From positions 2,356,001-2,420,000 of the forward strand of contig NZ_JAFBBW010000001.1 of NCBI RefSeq assembly GCF_016907355.1: DNA of 64,000 bases, read 5' to 3'. Below, in pieces: positions 27,840-37,051 of the stretch. The notes under the pieces were generated by a model. It made no database searches and had not been told where the DNA came from. It worked only from the letters and a program-made list of their open reading frames with translations. Each line of letters starts with the position of its first letter. Position 1 is the first letter of the stretch. The translations under genes and the position numbers were made by a program. This stretch comes from Agromyces aurantiacus. GTDB lineage: Bacteria > Actinomycetota > Actinomycetes > Actinomycetales > Microbacteriaceae.

Positions 27840-29662
27840 GACAGGCGACGTCGCAGCAACTCGATGCGGGCCTGCAGCTGCGTCACGGTCGCCTGCGCGA
27901 CCTCGGGCCCGCCGCACGCCCGGCGGAGCTCGGCGTGCACGAGGGAGTGCGCCTGCCCCGTCTGGCGCGCATAGAGACCGACCAGGCTGTTGAGCAGCGA
28001 GCGCTGCTCCTTCAGCGTGCGATACAGCGCGACGGGCTCGGCGGTGCCGGCCTCCTCGCCCTCGCCGCCCGCCTCGGCGGACGCCGCCTGCTTGCGCCGA
28101 TCGGACGCGCGCCGAGCCTGCCGCGCCTGGCGGTGCCGGAGCAGCTCGGCCACCTGGTCGGGCTCGAGGATACCGGGGATGCCGATGAAGTCGAGCTCCT
28201 CGTCGCTGCCCGGCTCGGCGAACGTGCCGAACTCGGTGCCGTCGAAGACGACCCGGTCGAACGTCGCGTCGGAGCCGAGCGCCTGCCACGTGAACTCGGC
28301 CTCGAGCTCGTCGGAGGCCTTCTCGTCGCGATTGGCCGACTCGAGCAGGCCGTCCTCGAGGCCGGGATCGTCGTCGCCGTCGCCGGACCGGCGGTCGAGC
28401 GCGTGGTCGCGCTGGCGCTCGAGCTCGGAGGCGAGCGCCATGAGCACCGGCACGTTCGGCAGGAACACCGAGGCGGTCTCGCCGCGTCGGCGTGCGCGCA
28501 CGAATCGGCCGATCGCCTGCGCGAAGAACAGCGGCGTCGACGAGCTCGTGGCGTACACGCCGACGGCCAGCCGCGGCACGTCGACGCCCTCGGAGACCAT
28601 GCGCACCGCCACCATCCACCGGCTGGTCCCGTTCGAGAACTCCTCGATGCGCGCCGAGGCCTCCTTCTCGTCGGAGAGCACCACGGTGACCTTCTCGCCG
28701 CAGATGCCCTCGAGGATCTCGGCGTACGCGCGCGCGACCGACTGGTCGGTCGCGATCACGAGCCCGCCCGCGTCGGGAATGGCGTGCCGTACCTCGGTGA
28801 GCCGCCGGTCGGCGGCCTGCAGCACCGACGGGATCCACTCCCCGGTCGGCTCGAGCGCCGTGCGCCACGCGGCCGAGTGGATGTCCTTCGTGGCGTCCTC
28901 ACCGAGCCGCGCCTCCATCTCGTCGCCGGCCTTGGTGCGCCAGCGCATGCTGCCGGCGTAGACCATGAAGATCACGGGGCGCACGACGCCGTCGGCGAGC
29001 GCGCGGCCGTAGCCGTAGTCGTAGTCGGTGCTCGAGACGCGGATGCCCTGCGCGTCGGGCTCGTAGTGCACGAACGGGATCGGCGCGGTGTCGCTGCGGA
29101 ACGGCGTGCCCGTCAGCGAGAGACGGCGGGTTGCGGGCTCGAAGGCCTCGCGGATGGCGTCGCCCCACGACAGCGTGTCGCCACCGTGGTGCACCTCGTC
29201 GAGGATCACGAGCGTGCGCCCGGAGAGGGTCAGCTCGCGGTGCAGCGCCGGCCGCACCGCGACCTGCGCGTAGGTCACGGCCACGCCGTGGTAGTGCCGG
29301 GCGCTGCGGCCGTGGGCGTTGCGGAAGCCCGGGTCGAGCCGGATGCCGGCGCGCGCCGCAGCATCCGCCCACTGGCGCTTGAGGTGGTCGGTCGGGGCGA
29401 CCACGGTGATGCGGTCGATGGTGCGTCGGGCGCGCAGCTCGGCGGCGAGGCGCAGCGCGAAGGTGGTCTTGCCTGCGCCGGGCGTGGCGGCGGCGAGGAA
29501 GTCGCGCGGCTCGGTCTCGAAGTAGCGGTCGAGGGCCTCGGCCTGCCAGGCGCGCAGCTTGGAGGCGGTGCCCCAGGGCGCGCGGGCGGGGAACGACGGT
29601 GAGAGGTGCTCGGCGGCCGAGGTGCCCGGCAGGTGGGGGCCGGAAGGGGTCGCGGTGCTCAC
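27830..29662 (-). CDS. DEAD/DEAH-box (SF2) helicase, RadD/XPB-like
   Basis: A 610-aa superfamily 2 ATPase. Walker A is ATPGAGKTTFALRLAAEL (about residue 60), motif II is VILDEVHHGG (about 150), motif III LTGTPFRSD (about 185), and motif VI FAQAIGRFVRARRRGE (about 385). The C-terminal 150 residues are an acidic linker and a helical domain of unknown function. It resembles RadD/XPB-type repair helicases. GTG start with TAGCCT 8 nt upstream and TGTCAGTC 8 nt further (29685-29692), the pattern of PafBC-dependent DNA-damage promoters. Three copies of a 20-bp repeat cover its stop. Confidence 0.88.
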   Translation of the reverse strand: MSTATPSGPHLPGTSAAEHLSPSFPARAPWGTASKLRAWQAEALDRYFETEPRDFLAAATPGAGKTTFALRLAAELRARRTIDRITVVAPTDHLKRQWADAAARAGIRLDPGFRNAHGRSARHYHGVAVTYAQVAVRPALHRELTLSGRTLVILDEVHHGGDTLSWGDAIREAFEPATRRLSLTGTPFRSDTAPIPFVHYEPDAQGIRVSSTDYDYGYGRALADGVVRPVIFMVYAGSMRWRTKAGDEMEARLGEDATKDIHSAAWRTALEPTGEWIPSVLQAADRRLTEVRHAIPDAGGLVIATDQSVARAYAEILEGICGEKVTVVLSDEKEASARIEEFSNGTSRWMVAVRMVSEGVDVPRLAVGVYATSSSTPLFFAQAIGRFVRARRRGETASVFLPNVPVLMALASELERQRDHALDRRSGDGDDDPGLEDGLLESANRDEKASDELEAEFTWQALGSDATFDRVVFDGTEFGTFAEPGSDEELDFIGIPGILEPDQVAELLRHRQARQARRASDRRKQAASAEAGGEGEEAGTAEPVALYRTLKEQRSLLNSLVGLYARQTGQAHSLVHAELRRACGGPEVAQATVTQLQARIELLRRRLSGR

Positions 29663-29670
29663 TGGATGGG

Positions 29671-29692
29671 AGGCTACCCGAGCCGACTGACA
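29671..29692 (-). promoter_or_regulatory. PafBC/RecA-NDp-like promoter of the SF2 helicase gene
   Basis: On the minus strand: TGTCAGTC (29692-29685), an 8-nt spacer, TAGCCT (29676-29671), then 8 nt to the GTG at 29662. The known actinobacterial LexA-independent damage promoter is TTGTCRGTG-N8-TANNNT; seven of the eight positions TGTCRGTG match, and the spacing is exact. Confidence 0.55.
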
Positions 29693-29726
29693 CACGGCCA
29701 GTCGGCGGGCTGTGCAGAATGGAGGG

Positions 29727-30554
29727 ATGGTCACCCAGCAGCACCCCTGGTCGAGGTACGTCGCGATCGGCGACTCGTTCACGGAGGGCATCGGCGACCC
29801 CGAGCCCGGCTCGCCCGGCGGCCACCGCGGCTGGGCCGACCGCGTCGCCGAGGTGCTCTCGCAGGGCACCGACGACTTCGCGTACGCCAACCTCGCGATC
29901 CGGGGCCGGCTGATCCAGCAGATCATCGACGAGCAGGTCGAGCCCGCGCTCGAGCTGCGCCCCGACCTCATCACGATCTCCGCGGGCGGGAACGACGTCA
30001 TCCGGCCGCGCACCGACCCCGACGAGATCTCGGCGCGCTTCGAGTACGCGATCGAGCGGCTCTCCCGCGACCGCGCGACGATCGTGATCTTCACGGGCGT
30101 CGACGTGGGCTTCTCCCCCGTGTTCCGCGGCATCCGCGGCAAGGTCGCGATCTACAACGAGAACCTGCGCGCGATCGCGCAGAAGCACGACTGCATCGTC
30201 GCCGACCAGTGGGCGCTCGCCGAGATCCAGGACCAGCGCATGTGGGACCGCGACCGCCTGCACCTGAACTCGCTCGGGCACCACGAAGTGGCGCGGATGG
30301 TGCTGCGCGCCCTCAACGTCGAGAACGACCTCGAGCCGATGAAGCCCGAGCCGCTGCCCGTGCGGTCGTGGCGTGCGGCGCGCACCGAGGATCTCTCGTG
30401 GGCGCGCGAGTACCTCGTGCCATGGGTGCTGCGCCGCATCCGGCACCAGTCCTCGGGCGACTCCGTCACCGCCAAGCGTCCCGACGCCGGGCCCTACTCC
30501 GTGCGGATCGCGGATGCGCTCGCCGACGAGCCGCCGAGCACCGGCGCCGACTGA
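29727..30554 (+). CDS. SGNH/GDSL hydrolase family protein
   Basis: A 275-aa esterase-like protein with the SGNH blocks: GDSFTEG (nucleophile Ser, about residue 17), NLAIRGR (Gly), ISAGGNDV (Asn, about 88) and DRLHLNSLGH (Asp, His, about 178-185). It lacks a signal peptide, so it is probably intracellular. Substrate unknown. The C-terminal 75 residues beyond the catalytic domain are basic and extended. CAGAAT at 29715-29720 lies 6 nt before ATG 29727, so translation is probably leaderless; GGAGGG directly abutting the ATG is too close to act as a ribosome site. Confidence 0.88.
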   Translation: MVTQQHPWSRYVAIGDSFTEGIGDPEPGSPGGHRGWADRVAEVLSQGTDDFAYANLAIRGRLIQQIIDEQVEPALELRPDLITISAGGNDVIRPRTDPDEISARFEYAIERLSRDRATIVIFTGVDVGFSPVFRGIRGKVAIYNENLRAIAQKHDCIVADQWALAEIQDQRMWDRDRLHLNSLGHHEVARMVLRALNVENDLEPMKPEPLPVRSWRAARTEDLSWAREYLVPWVLRRIRHQSSGDSVTAKRPDAGPYSVRIADALADEPPSTGAD

Positions 30555-30631
30555 CGCGCGAGTTCGCAGGATGGCGCGCCGGATGGCGCCCTCCTCCAAC
30601 CCGCCAGCAGCGTTGGATGCGCCCGGCGACG

Positions 30632-31924
30632 CTAGTCGAGCCCGCCGGGGTTGGTCAGCCGCCACCACGTGCCCGGATCGTCGACGGTGCCGTCGAGCAC
30701 GAGCGGCACCTCGATGCGTTGCGTGCCCGCGGTGACCACGGCGGTGCCGACGTCGGAGCCGTCCTGCGCGAGCCGGATGGGCTCGGCGTCGACCGAGACG
30801 TCCACCGGCGTGTCGGACCACACGACGACGCTCGCCGACTCGGAGGTGCGAGCCGAGGCGGTGTCGCCCCACGGAGTCGAGTAGGTGGCCAGCTCGGTGC
30901 CGGCCTTCACAGCGACCACCTCGTGGAAGCCGGGCGCGATGGTGTCGATCATCTCGGCGATGGCCTGTCGCACCGCCGGATGGTTCGCGCCGCCGAGCAG
31001 CACGCCGACGATCGTCACCGACGACGAGCCGACCGCGACGTCGGCCGAGAACAGCAGGTTCGCCGCGTCATCCGTCGTGCCGGTCTTGATCCCGTCGACG
31101 CCGTGCGTGCCGAGCAGCTTGTTCGAGTTCTTCAGGGTGCCGAGCTCGGGGATGTCGACCTGCTTGGTCGCGACGATGTCGGCGAGGGTCGGCTCCTCGA
31201 GCGCGAGCTGCCCGAGCCGCACCAGGTCGGTCGCGCTCGCCGTGTTCTCGAGCGAGAGCCCGCTCGGGTCGGCGATCCGCAGCGTCGACAGGCCGTGCTC
31301 GTCCGCCCACGCGTTCGCCCGCTCGACGTAGGCGTCGACGGACCCGAAGCCCCAGACGGCGAGCGAGTTCGCGTAGTTGTTGCCCGAGGGCAGGAGCATC
31401 GCCTCGAGGCTCTCCTTGAGGCTCAGTGTCGAGCCTGGCACCACCGGAGCGACGGAGCCGTTCTGGGCGACCATGTCCCAGTAGATCGCGACGTCGGCAT
31501 CGGTGTACCGGATGTCGGGGCCGCCCTCGCCCGCCGGGATCGGGTGCTGCTCGAGCAGCACGAGCGATGTGACGACCTTCGCGATGCTCGCGATCGGCAT
31601 GGACGACGCCTCGTTCCCCGCGGCCAGCGTGCCGTCGAAGCCGACGGCGCCGACGGCCCACGCCCCGAAGTCGGGCTGGTCGACGACCTGGGGCGCCGCG
31701 GCGAGGGGCGCCGGGTCGATGACGGCCGGCGCGGCGGCGGGCACGGGGGCGCCGAGCGTCGTGGTGGCGTACGCACCGCCGCCCACGAGCCCCGCGAGGA
31801 GCATGCCGAGGGTGCCGAAGACGACGAACCGGCGACGGCGGTACACCCGCGCGGAGGGGCGGGGCGACCGGTCTGCGGTGAGAGCGGCCGGGGCGGGAGG
31901 GGCCGGGGCGGGTGTTCGAGCCAT
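30632..31924 (-). CDS. D-alanyl-D-alanine carboxypeptidase (penicillin-binding protein, peptidase S11)
   Basis: A 430-aa low-molecular-weight PBP that trims the terminal D-Ala of peptidoglycan stem peptides. An N-terminal membrane anchor (VVFGTLGMLLAGLVGGGAYA, residues about 34-53) follows a basic cytoplasmic tail. Active-site motifs are SIAK (SxxK, about residue 114), SGN (about 177) and KTG in DGIKTGTTDDAANLL (about 290). A C-terminal beta domain completes it. TATCCT (complement of 31932-31937) lies 7 nt before the ATG, a clear leaderless arrangement in a 23-bp gap after the next gene. Confidence 0.93.
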   Translation of the reverse strand: MARTPAPAPPAPAALTADRSPRPSARVYRRRRFVVFGTLGMLLAGLVGGGAYATTTLGAPVPAAAPAVIDPAPLAAAPQVVDQPDFGAWAVGAVGFDGTLAAGNEASSMPIASIAKVVTSLVLLEQHPIPAGEGGPDIRYTDADVAIYWDMVAQNGSVAPVVPGSTLSLKESLEAMLLPSGNNYANSLAVWGFGSVDAYVERANAWADEHGLSTLRIADPSGLSLENTASATDLVRLGQLALEEPTLADIVATKQVDIPELGTLKNSNKLLGTHGVDGIKTGTTDDAANLLFSADVAVGSSSVTIVGVLLGGANHPAVRQAIAEMIDTIAPGFHEVVAVKAGTELATYSTPWGDTASARTSESASVVVWSDTPVDVSVDAEPIRLAQDGSDVGTAVVTAGTQRIEVPLVLDGTVDDPGTWWRLTNPGGLD

Positions 31925-31947
31925 CCGTTGCAGGATACCCAGCGGAG

Positions 31948-32745
31948 CTATGCGAGCGCGTACAACGCGACGGCCGCGGCCGCCGCGACGTTCAGCGAAT
32001 CGACGCCGTGCGCCATGGGGATGGTGACGACGGTGTCGGCGGCCGCGAGCGCCTGCCGCGAGAGCCCATCGCCCTCGGCGCCGAGCACCAGCGCGAGGCG
32101 CTCGGGCGGATCGGCGGCGAGCTGGCGCATCGTGACCGCGTCGTCGCTCAGGGCGAGGGCGGCCACGCGGAAGCCGTGCCCGGTGAGCAGCTCGCGCGCC
32201 GCCTGCCACTCGGGGAGCCGGGTCCACGGCACCTGGAACACGGTGCCCATGCTCACCCGCACGCTGCGCCGGTAGAGCGGGTCGGCGCACCGCGGCGTCA
32301 CGAGCACCGCATCGGCGCCGAGCGCGGCGACCGAGCGGAAGATCGCGCCGACGTTGGTGTGGTCGACGATGTCCTCGAGGATCGCGACGCGCCGAGACGC
32401 CGCGAGCAGCACGCCGGGGTCGGGCAGGGCGGGCCGCTCGAACGCGGCGAGCGCGCCGCGGTGCACGCGGTAGCCCGTGATCGCCTCGAGCTGGGCGGGG
32501 TCGGCGAGGTGCACGGGGATGTCGAACGGCTCGAGCGCGGCCTGCAGGCCGGGCAGCCACTTCTCCTCCATGAGCACCGAGCGGGGCACGCATCCGGCGT
32601 CGAGGGCCCGGCGGATCACCTTGGCCGACTCGGCGATGAAGATGCCGCGCTCCGGTTCGGTGATGCTGCGCAGCGCCACATCCGTCAGACTGGCGTAGTC
32701 GGCGACGGCGTCGGTCGCGGCGTCCCGCACGTGTTCGATTCGCAT
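31948..32745 (-). CDS. SpoU/TrmH-family RNA 2'-O-methyltransferase
   Basis: A 265-aa SPOUT methyltransferase. The N-terminal substrate-binding domain (RGIFIAESAKVIRRALDAG) is followed by the trefoil-knot catalytic domain with the three family motifs: VDHTNVGAIFRSVAALGADAVLV, LVLGAEGDGLS and IPMAHGVDSLNVAAAAAVAL. It probably methylates a ribose in tRNA or rRNA; the specific site is not predictable. CAGGCT lies 6 nt before the ATG on the coding strand. It sits upstream of and close to the carboxypeptidase gene. Confidence 0.92.
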   Translation of the reverse strand: MRIEHVRDAATDAVADYASLTDVALRSITEPERGIFIAESAKVIRRALDAGCVPRSVLMEEKWLPGLQAALEPFDIPVHLADPAQLEAITGYRVHRGALAAFERPALPDPGVLLAASRRVAILEDIVDHTNVGAIFRSVAALGADAVLVTPRCADPLYRRSVRVSMGTVFQVPWTRLPEWQAARELLTGHGFRVAALALSDDAVTMRQLAADPPERLALVLGAEGDGLSRQALAAADTVVTIPMAHGVDSLNVAAAAAVALYALA

Positions 32746-32826
32746 GGGTCAAGCCTGCCGGGTGCCGGAAACAATCCGGAAACGTCGGGCGTTGAGAATC
32801 TGGAGCACCGCAGGAAGGGAGAGCCC

Positions 32827-33672
32827 GTGGTCACTGGGATCGACGTGCCGGCCCCGAGCGGCGTCCTGCTCGACGAGGCGATCGGCCTGATGCGCGGCGC
32901 TCGCGTGGCCGTGCTCACGGGCGCGGGGGTCAGCACCGACTCGGGCATCCCCGACTACCGCGGCGCGGGAGCGCCGCCGCGCAGCCCGATGACGTTCCAG
33001 ACGTTCCTCAACTCCGAGAGCGCGCGCAAGCGCTACTGGGCGGGCAGCCACCTCGGCTGGCGGCACTTCGGCGCCGCCGAGCCGAACGACGGGCATCGCG
33101 CGCTGGCCGCGCTCGAGGCGGGCGGCGTCGTGTCGGGCGTGGTCACGCAGAACGTCGACGGGTTGCACCGCCGGGCCGGCAGCACGCATGTCGTCGAGCT
33201 GCACGGCGCATCCGACCGGGTGCTGTGCCTCTCGTGCGGGCAGGTGTTCGCGCGCCAGTCGATCGCCGAGCGGCTCGAGCAGCTCAACCCGCACATCGAC
33301 CTCGAGGTCGCCATCCGCCCCAACCCCGACGGCGACGTCGACGTCGACGACCCCGACGCGATCGTGATCCCCGAATGCACCGTGTGCGGCGGCGTGCTCA
33401 AGCCCGACGTGGTCTTCTTCGGGGAGTTCGTGCCGACGCCCGTCTACCGGCAGGCGGCCTCGCTCGTGCAGGGCGCCGACGTGCTGCTCGTGGCGGGTTC
33501 CTCGCTCGTCGTGAACTCGGGCGTGCGCCTGCTCGAGATCGCGCGGCGCCGGCGGGTGCCGATCATCGTCGTGAACCGCGGCGTCACGAAGGGCGACGCG
33601 CGCGCGACCGTCAAGCTCGACGCGGGCGCCACCGAGACGCTCACGGCGATGGCGGAGGCGCTCGTCGCCTGA
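32827..33672 (+). CDS. NAD-dependent protein deacetylase (sirtuin)
   Basis: A 281-aa Sir2-family enzyme. NAD-binding motif GAGVSTDSGIPDYRG (about residues 30-45), TQNVDGLHRRAG (about 105) and the catalytic His in VELHG are present. The zinc ribbon has CLSCG and CTVCGG pairs. An acidic insertion (PNPDGDVDVDDPDA) lies between the Cys pairs. It removes acyl groups from protein lysines. GTG start preceded by AAGGGAG, so unlike many neighbours it has a normal ribosome binding site. It is divergent from the SpoU gene. Confidence 0.95.
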   Translation: MVTGIDVPAPSGVLLDEAIGLMRGARVAVLTGAGVSTDSGIPDYRGAGAPPRSPMTFQTFLNSESARKRYWAGSHLGWRHFGAAEPNDGHRALAALEAGGVVSGVVTQNVDGLHRRAGSTHVVELHGASDRVLCLSCGQVFARQSIAERLEQLNPHIDLEVAIRPNPDGDVDVDDPDAIVIPECTVCGGVLKPDVVFFGEFVPTPVYRQAASLVQGADVLLVAGSSLVVNSGVRLLEIARRRRVPIIVVNRGVTKGDARATVKLDAGATETLTAMAEALVA

Positions 33673-33709
33673 CCGCGCGGGTCGCGATCGGCTCGCTCTG
33701 CGGACCGGG

Positions 33710-34804
33710 TCAGCGCCGCGCGTGCGCCGCGCGCCCGTTCGCCTCGCCGACCTCGAGCAGCAGCTCGAGGAGCCGCTCGGCGGACGCACTCCAGGTGAAG
33801 CGACCCACCAGGTCGGCGGATGCCGCGGAGCGGCGCTCCCATTCGCCCGGCTCGTCGAGCGACGCGATCGCCCGGGCCGCGGCGTCGGCGTCGTCGGCCG
33901 GGAAGTACACGGCCGCGTCGCCGCCGATCTCACGGAAGATCGGGATGTCGGTGACCACGACGGGCGTGCCGAACCGCATGGCCTCGACGAGCGGGATGCC
34001 GAATCCCTCGGCCTTCGACGCGGTCACGAGCGCGGTCGCGCCGGCCAGGAGCTCGGCGTACTCGGCGTCGGTCGCCCCGTCGTGGAACACGAGCCGCGCC
34101 TCGGGCGCGAGCCGGGTGAGCCGGCGCCGCTCCTCATCGGAGATGCGGCTCATGAGGTGCAGCTCGTGGTCGGGCAGCAGGGCGGCGGCGCGCACGAGCG
34201 TGTCGACGCCCTTGTACGACATGAACGAGCCCATGTAGACGAGGTGCTTCGCGGTCGGCCGGGTGCGCGGCAGCTCCGGCGTGCCGAGTTCGTCGGCGGC
34301 GTTGTGCACGACCGTGAGGGGCCGCCTCGTGAGCCGGTGCGTCCGGATCAGGCCGGCGCTCGTCTCCGAGACGGTGACGACCGCGTCGGCGCGGTTCAGC
34401 AGCATCCGCTGCGGCCACCACGCCAGGTGGTAGAGGCGCCACAGCCCGCGCACGAACGCGGGCAGGTCGCGCGGCGGCGTGCGGTTCTCGTAGTAGATGA
34501 GGTCGTGCAGGGTGAGCACGAGGCCGTAGTCGCGCCCCCACGAGCCCATCGTCTGCATGGGCGAGAACACGACGTCGGGCCTGAGCTTGCGCACCTGCCG
34601 GGCGACCCACGGCTCGCGCGGGCTCGTCGGGCTGCTGACGAGCTCCCAGGGCAGCGCGGGCAGCTTCGCGAGCTGGCGGTGGTCGCTGATGAGCATGGTG
34701 ACCGGATGCCGCCGGCCGATCTCGGCCACGAGCGCCGCCGTGAAGCGACTGATGCCGTCGTGGTGGTCGATGCGCACGTAGCGGCAGTCGAACACGATCC
34801 TCAC
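33710..34804 (-). CDS. glycosyltransferase family 4 protein
   Basis: A 364-aa GT-B glycosyltransferase. The N-domain starts MRIVFDCRYVRIDHHDGISRFTAALV, and the C-domain has the nucleotide-sugar site: YMGSFMSYKGVDTLVRA, then LVTASKAEGFGIPLVEAMRFGTPVVVTDIPIFREIGGDAA with the E-x7-E motif. It probably adds a mannosyl or related residue to a surface glycan or lipid; donor and acceptor are unknown. Start GTG 34804 within a GTGA overlap with the hydrolase stop (34801-34804), so the two are coupled. Confidence 0.9.
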   Translation of the reverse strand: MRIVFDCRYVRIDHHDGISRFTAALVAEIGRRHPVTMLISDHRQLAKLPALPWELVSSPTSPREPWVARQVRKLRPDVVFSPMQTMGSWGRDYGLVLTLHDLIYYENRTPPRDLPAFVRGLWRLYHLAWWPQRMLLNRADAVVTVSETSAGLIRTHRLTRRPLTVVHNAADELGTPELPRTRPTAKHLVYMGSFMSYKGVDTLVRAAALLPDHELHLMSRISDEERRRLTRLAPEARLVFHDGATDAEYAELLAGATALVTASKAEGFGIPLVEAMRFGTPVVVTDIPIFREIGGDAAVYFPADDADAAARAIASLDEPGEWERRSAASADLVGRFTWSASAERLLELLLEVGEANGRAAHARR

Positions 34805-35715
34805 GCGGCATCCCCCTCGAGGAACTCGCGGATGCGCCCGGCGGCCTCCGCGGGCGTCTCGTAGTGGATGAGGTGGCCGACGCCGGGGATGACGGCGAGC
34901 TCGGCGTCGTCGAAGAGCGGCCGCAGCCGGTGCTGCGCGGCCAGCGGCGTCACGTCGTCGCGTTCGGCCGCGACGAGCAGCACCGGCACGTGGATCGCGG
35001 GCGCGTACTCGCGGACGTCATGGCTGACGGAGGCTTCGAATGCCTCGAGCACCGCGTCGCGGTCGCCGAACGCCGAGAAGTACCGGTCGTGCTGGTCGTG
35101 GATGAAGCGGCGCAGCGCCGGCTCCTCGGTCTTGGCCATGGTCACGCTCATCACGCGCACGATCCCCCGGTTGCGCAGCAGGGCGAAGCCGAGCCGCTCG
35201 GGCAGCGCGGCCGCGATGCGGTAGTACGCGACCGCCAGCCGGGTCATGATCGCGCGGGGGCCCTCGAGCGCGGGCGCGCCGATCGGGTTGACGAGCACGA
35301 GCTCGCGGGGCGCGAGTCCTCTGGCGACGGCGGCCGACGTGATGATCGAGCCGAACGAATGGCCGAGGAGCACCCACCCGCGCGGTCCGTCGGCGGCCGC
35401 GCCATCCGTCACGCCGGCCGCCTCGGCGAACTCGCCGAGCCACGCCGCGTAGGCGTCGATGTCGTGCGGCCCCTCGGCGAACGGCGAGGACTCGCCGAAG
35501 CCCGGCAGGTCGGGCACGATCAGCCGGTACCCCGGAAGCTTCGCGACGATCGGCTCGAGCCCGTGGTGGTCGCCGCGGAATCCGTGCACCATCACGATCG
35601 CGGGCGCGCCCGGGTCGCCGTACTCCCACCACGCGGTGTCGCTGCCGTGCACGTGGGCACGGCGTTCGCGCACCGGGATGCGCGCGAGGTCGTCGGCGTA
35701 CGGTGAGGCGATCAT
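34801..35715 (-). CDS. alpha/beta hydrolase
   Basis: A 304-aa alpha/beta-fold hydrolase. The oxyanion-hole motif is MVHGFRGDHHG (about residue 42), the nucleophile elbow LLGHSFGSIITSA (Ser about 125), and the catalytic His is in IPGVGHLIHYETPAE. A helical cap lies between. It could be an esterase, lipase or haloalkane-type enzyme; the sequence does not decide. TAGGAT (complement of 35723-35728) lies 7 nt before ATG 35715, predicting a leaderless mRNA shared with the coupled glycosyltransferase. It is divergent from the exonuclease gene. Confidence 0.85.
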   Translation of the reverse strand: MIASPYADDLARIPVRERRAHVHGSDTAWWEYGDPGAPAIVMVHGFRGDHHGLEPIVAKLPGYRLIVPDLPGFGESSPFAEGPHDIDAYAAWLGEFAEAAGVTDGAAADGPRGWVLLGHSFGSIITSAAVARGLAPRELVLVNPIGAPALEGPRAIMTRLAVAYYRIAAALPERLGFALLRNRGIVRVMSVTMAKTEEPALRRFIHDQHDRYFSAFGDRDAVLEAFEASVSHDVREYAPAIHVPVLLVAAERDDVTPLAAQHRLRPLFDDAELAVIPGVGHLIHYETPAEAAGRIREFLEGDAA

Positions 35716-35747
35716 CCGTGTCATCCTACGGCGCGGCGCCTGAGCGC

Positions 35748-35769
35748 TGTCGGCGGGCGCGGATACCGT
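35748..35769 (+). promoter_or_regulatory. PafBC/RecA-NDp-like promoter of the DnaQ-like exonuclease gene
   Basis: TGTCGGCG at 35748-35755, 8 nt, then TACCGT at 35764-35769, with ATG 7 nt later at 35777. Compared with TGTCRGTG-N8-TANNNT there is one mismatch. The downstream gene is a DEDD exonuclease, consistent with a damage-response target. Confidence 0.55.
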
Positions 35770-35776
35770 GACCGGC

Positions 35777-36478
35777 ATGGAGCACTCCCCCGCCGCGTCG
35801 TGGGCCGACACCCTCGCCGTCTTCGACCTCGAGACGACCGGCATCGACATCGACACCTGCCGCATCGTCACCGCCCACGTCGGCGTGATCGGCCCCGATG
35901 GCGAGGTGCTCGAGCAACGGCAGTGGATCGTCGATCCGGGCGTCGAGATCCCGACCGCCGCGACGCTCATCCACGGCATCACGACCGAGCGCGCGCGCCT
36001 CGAGGGCCTCGCCGCCGTGCAGGGGGTCGCCGAGATCATCGGGGCGCTGCGGGATGTCGCGGCGCGCGGCCTGCCGATCGTCGCGTACAACGCCGCCTAC
36101 GACCTCTCGGTGCTCCACCGCGAGGCCGAGCGGTACGGGCACGAGGCGTTCCGCGGGCCCGGCTACGTGGTCGACCCGCTCGTGATCGACAAGGCCGTCG
36201 ACCGCTATCGGCGCGGCAAGCGCACGCTCACGGCCGCGTGCGAGCACTACGGCGTCGAGCTGCTCGCGGCGCACGATGCCGGAGCCGATGCGATCGCCGC
36301 CGGGCGCGTCGCGCAGGCGATCGCGCGCGCGTTCCCCGAGGTCGCGGCCTGCGCGGTCGCCGAACTGCACGCCCGCCAGGTCGACTGGTGCCGTGAGCAG
36401 GCCGAGGGCTACCAGGAGTGGCGCCGCCGCAACGGCGAGCCCGAGTTCACGACCTCAGGGGCGTGGCCGCTGCGCTGA
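35777..36478 (+). CDS. DnaQ-like 3'-5' exonuclease (DEDDh)
   Basis: A 233-aa exonuclease of the RNase T/DNA polymerase III epsilon fold. ExoI is VFDLETTGID (Asp, Glu), the middle motif VAYNAAYDLSVL (Asp, about residue 103), and ExoIII is AAHDAGADAIAA (His, Asp, about 170), the DEDDh signature. Preceding HGITTERARLEG is usual for the family. No UvrC or BRCT domain is fused to it. It may be a standalone proofreading or repair nuclease. The start is ATG 35777, 7 nt after the -10. An in-frame GTG at 35768 overlaps the -10. Confidence 0.9.
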   Translation: MEHSPAASWADTLAVFDLETTGIDIDTCRIVTAHVGVIGPDGEVLEQRQWIVDPGVEIPTAATLIHGITTERARLEGLAAVQGVAEIIGALRDVAARGLPIVAYNAAYDLSVLHREAERYGHEAFRGPGYVVDPLVIDKAVDRYRRGKRTLTAACEHYGVELLAAHDAGADAIAAGRVAQAIARAFPEVAACAVAELHARQVDWCREQAEGYQEWRRRNGEPEFTTSGAWPLR

Positions 36479-36528
36479 GCGCCCGGTTGCCCGTCGCGTT
36501 CGCGGCATCGCCGTGGAATCCTTGGGTC

Positions 36529-37020
36529 ATGGAGGCATCCCGCGTGAACCGGTCCGAGACCGAAGCCCTCGTCGACGCGACCGCCCTGTGGATCCTGGGC
36601 GACACCCCGGTCGACACCGTGCTCGAAGCCGCCGTCGACCTCATCGTCGCCGGCGCCGACTCGGCGGCGCTGCGTGAACTCGCCGGCATGTCGGATGCCG
36701 AGGATCCGTGGCAGATCCGCGCCGTGCTCGGCCGCACGTTCGACGAACTCGGCCTCGAGATGCCCGACGCGGGCGCGACCGACACCGTGCGCCTCGCGCT
36801 GCGCGAGCTCGGCGCGCTGCTGCTGCACGACCGGATCTCGGTGCGCGAGCTCATCGATCGCGCCCGCGCCCTCGTGGGCGACGCCGCGGGCACCGTGGGG
36901 GCGGCGGAGCTGATCGAGATCGGCGAGGCGCTCGACTCGGGCCGCTCGACCGCGCACGAGGCCCAGTTGGCCTCGATCGACTGGGCGACCGGGTACCTGA
37001 GGCCGCCGGCCGCGTCGTGA
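36529..37020 (+). CDS. conserved hypothetical protein (163 aa, helical)
   Basis: I do not recognise a named family. The 163-aa product is almost wholly helical, acidic and soluble, with motifs such as VDATALWILGDTPVDTVLEAAVDLIVAG and DSAALRELAGMSDAEDPWQIRAVLGRTFDELGLEMP. It has no signal peptide or membrane span. It lies 50 bp after the exonuclease on the same strand and could share its transcript. Start ATG 36529 is chosen because it begins the coding-like stretch. Confidence 0.7.
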   Translation: MEASRVNRSETEALVDATALWILGDTPVDTVLEAAVDLIVAGADSAALRELAGMSDAEDPWQIRAVLGRTFDELGLEMPDAGATDTVRLALRELGALLLHDRISVRELIDRARALVGDAAGTVGAAELIEIGEALDSGRSTAHEAQLASIDWATGYLRPPAAS

Positions 37021-37051
37021 GCGGGTGCCGCGGTCTCCCGGGGACGACGAA

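Noticed and set aside
29700..29720. AGTCGGCG before the SGNH gene as a PafBC-like motif
   Set aside because: The core is AGTC and the spacer is 7 nt, not 8.
30576..30625. Weak hairpin TCCAAC/GTTGGA between the SGNH and carboxypeptidase genes as a terminator
   Set aside because: Only a 6-bp stem with an 11-nt loop and no T run; not enough to call.
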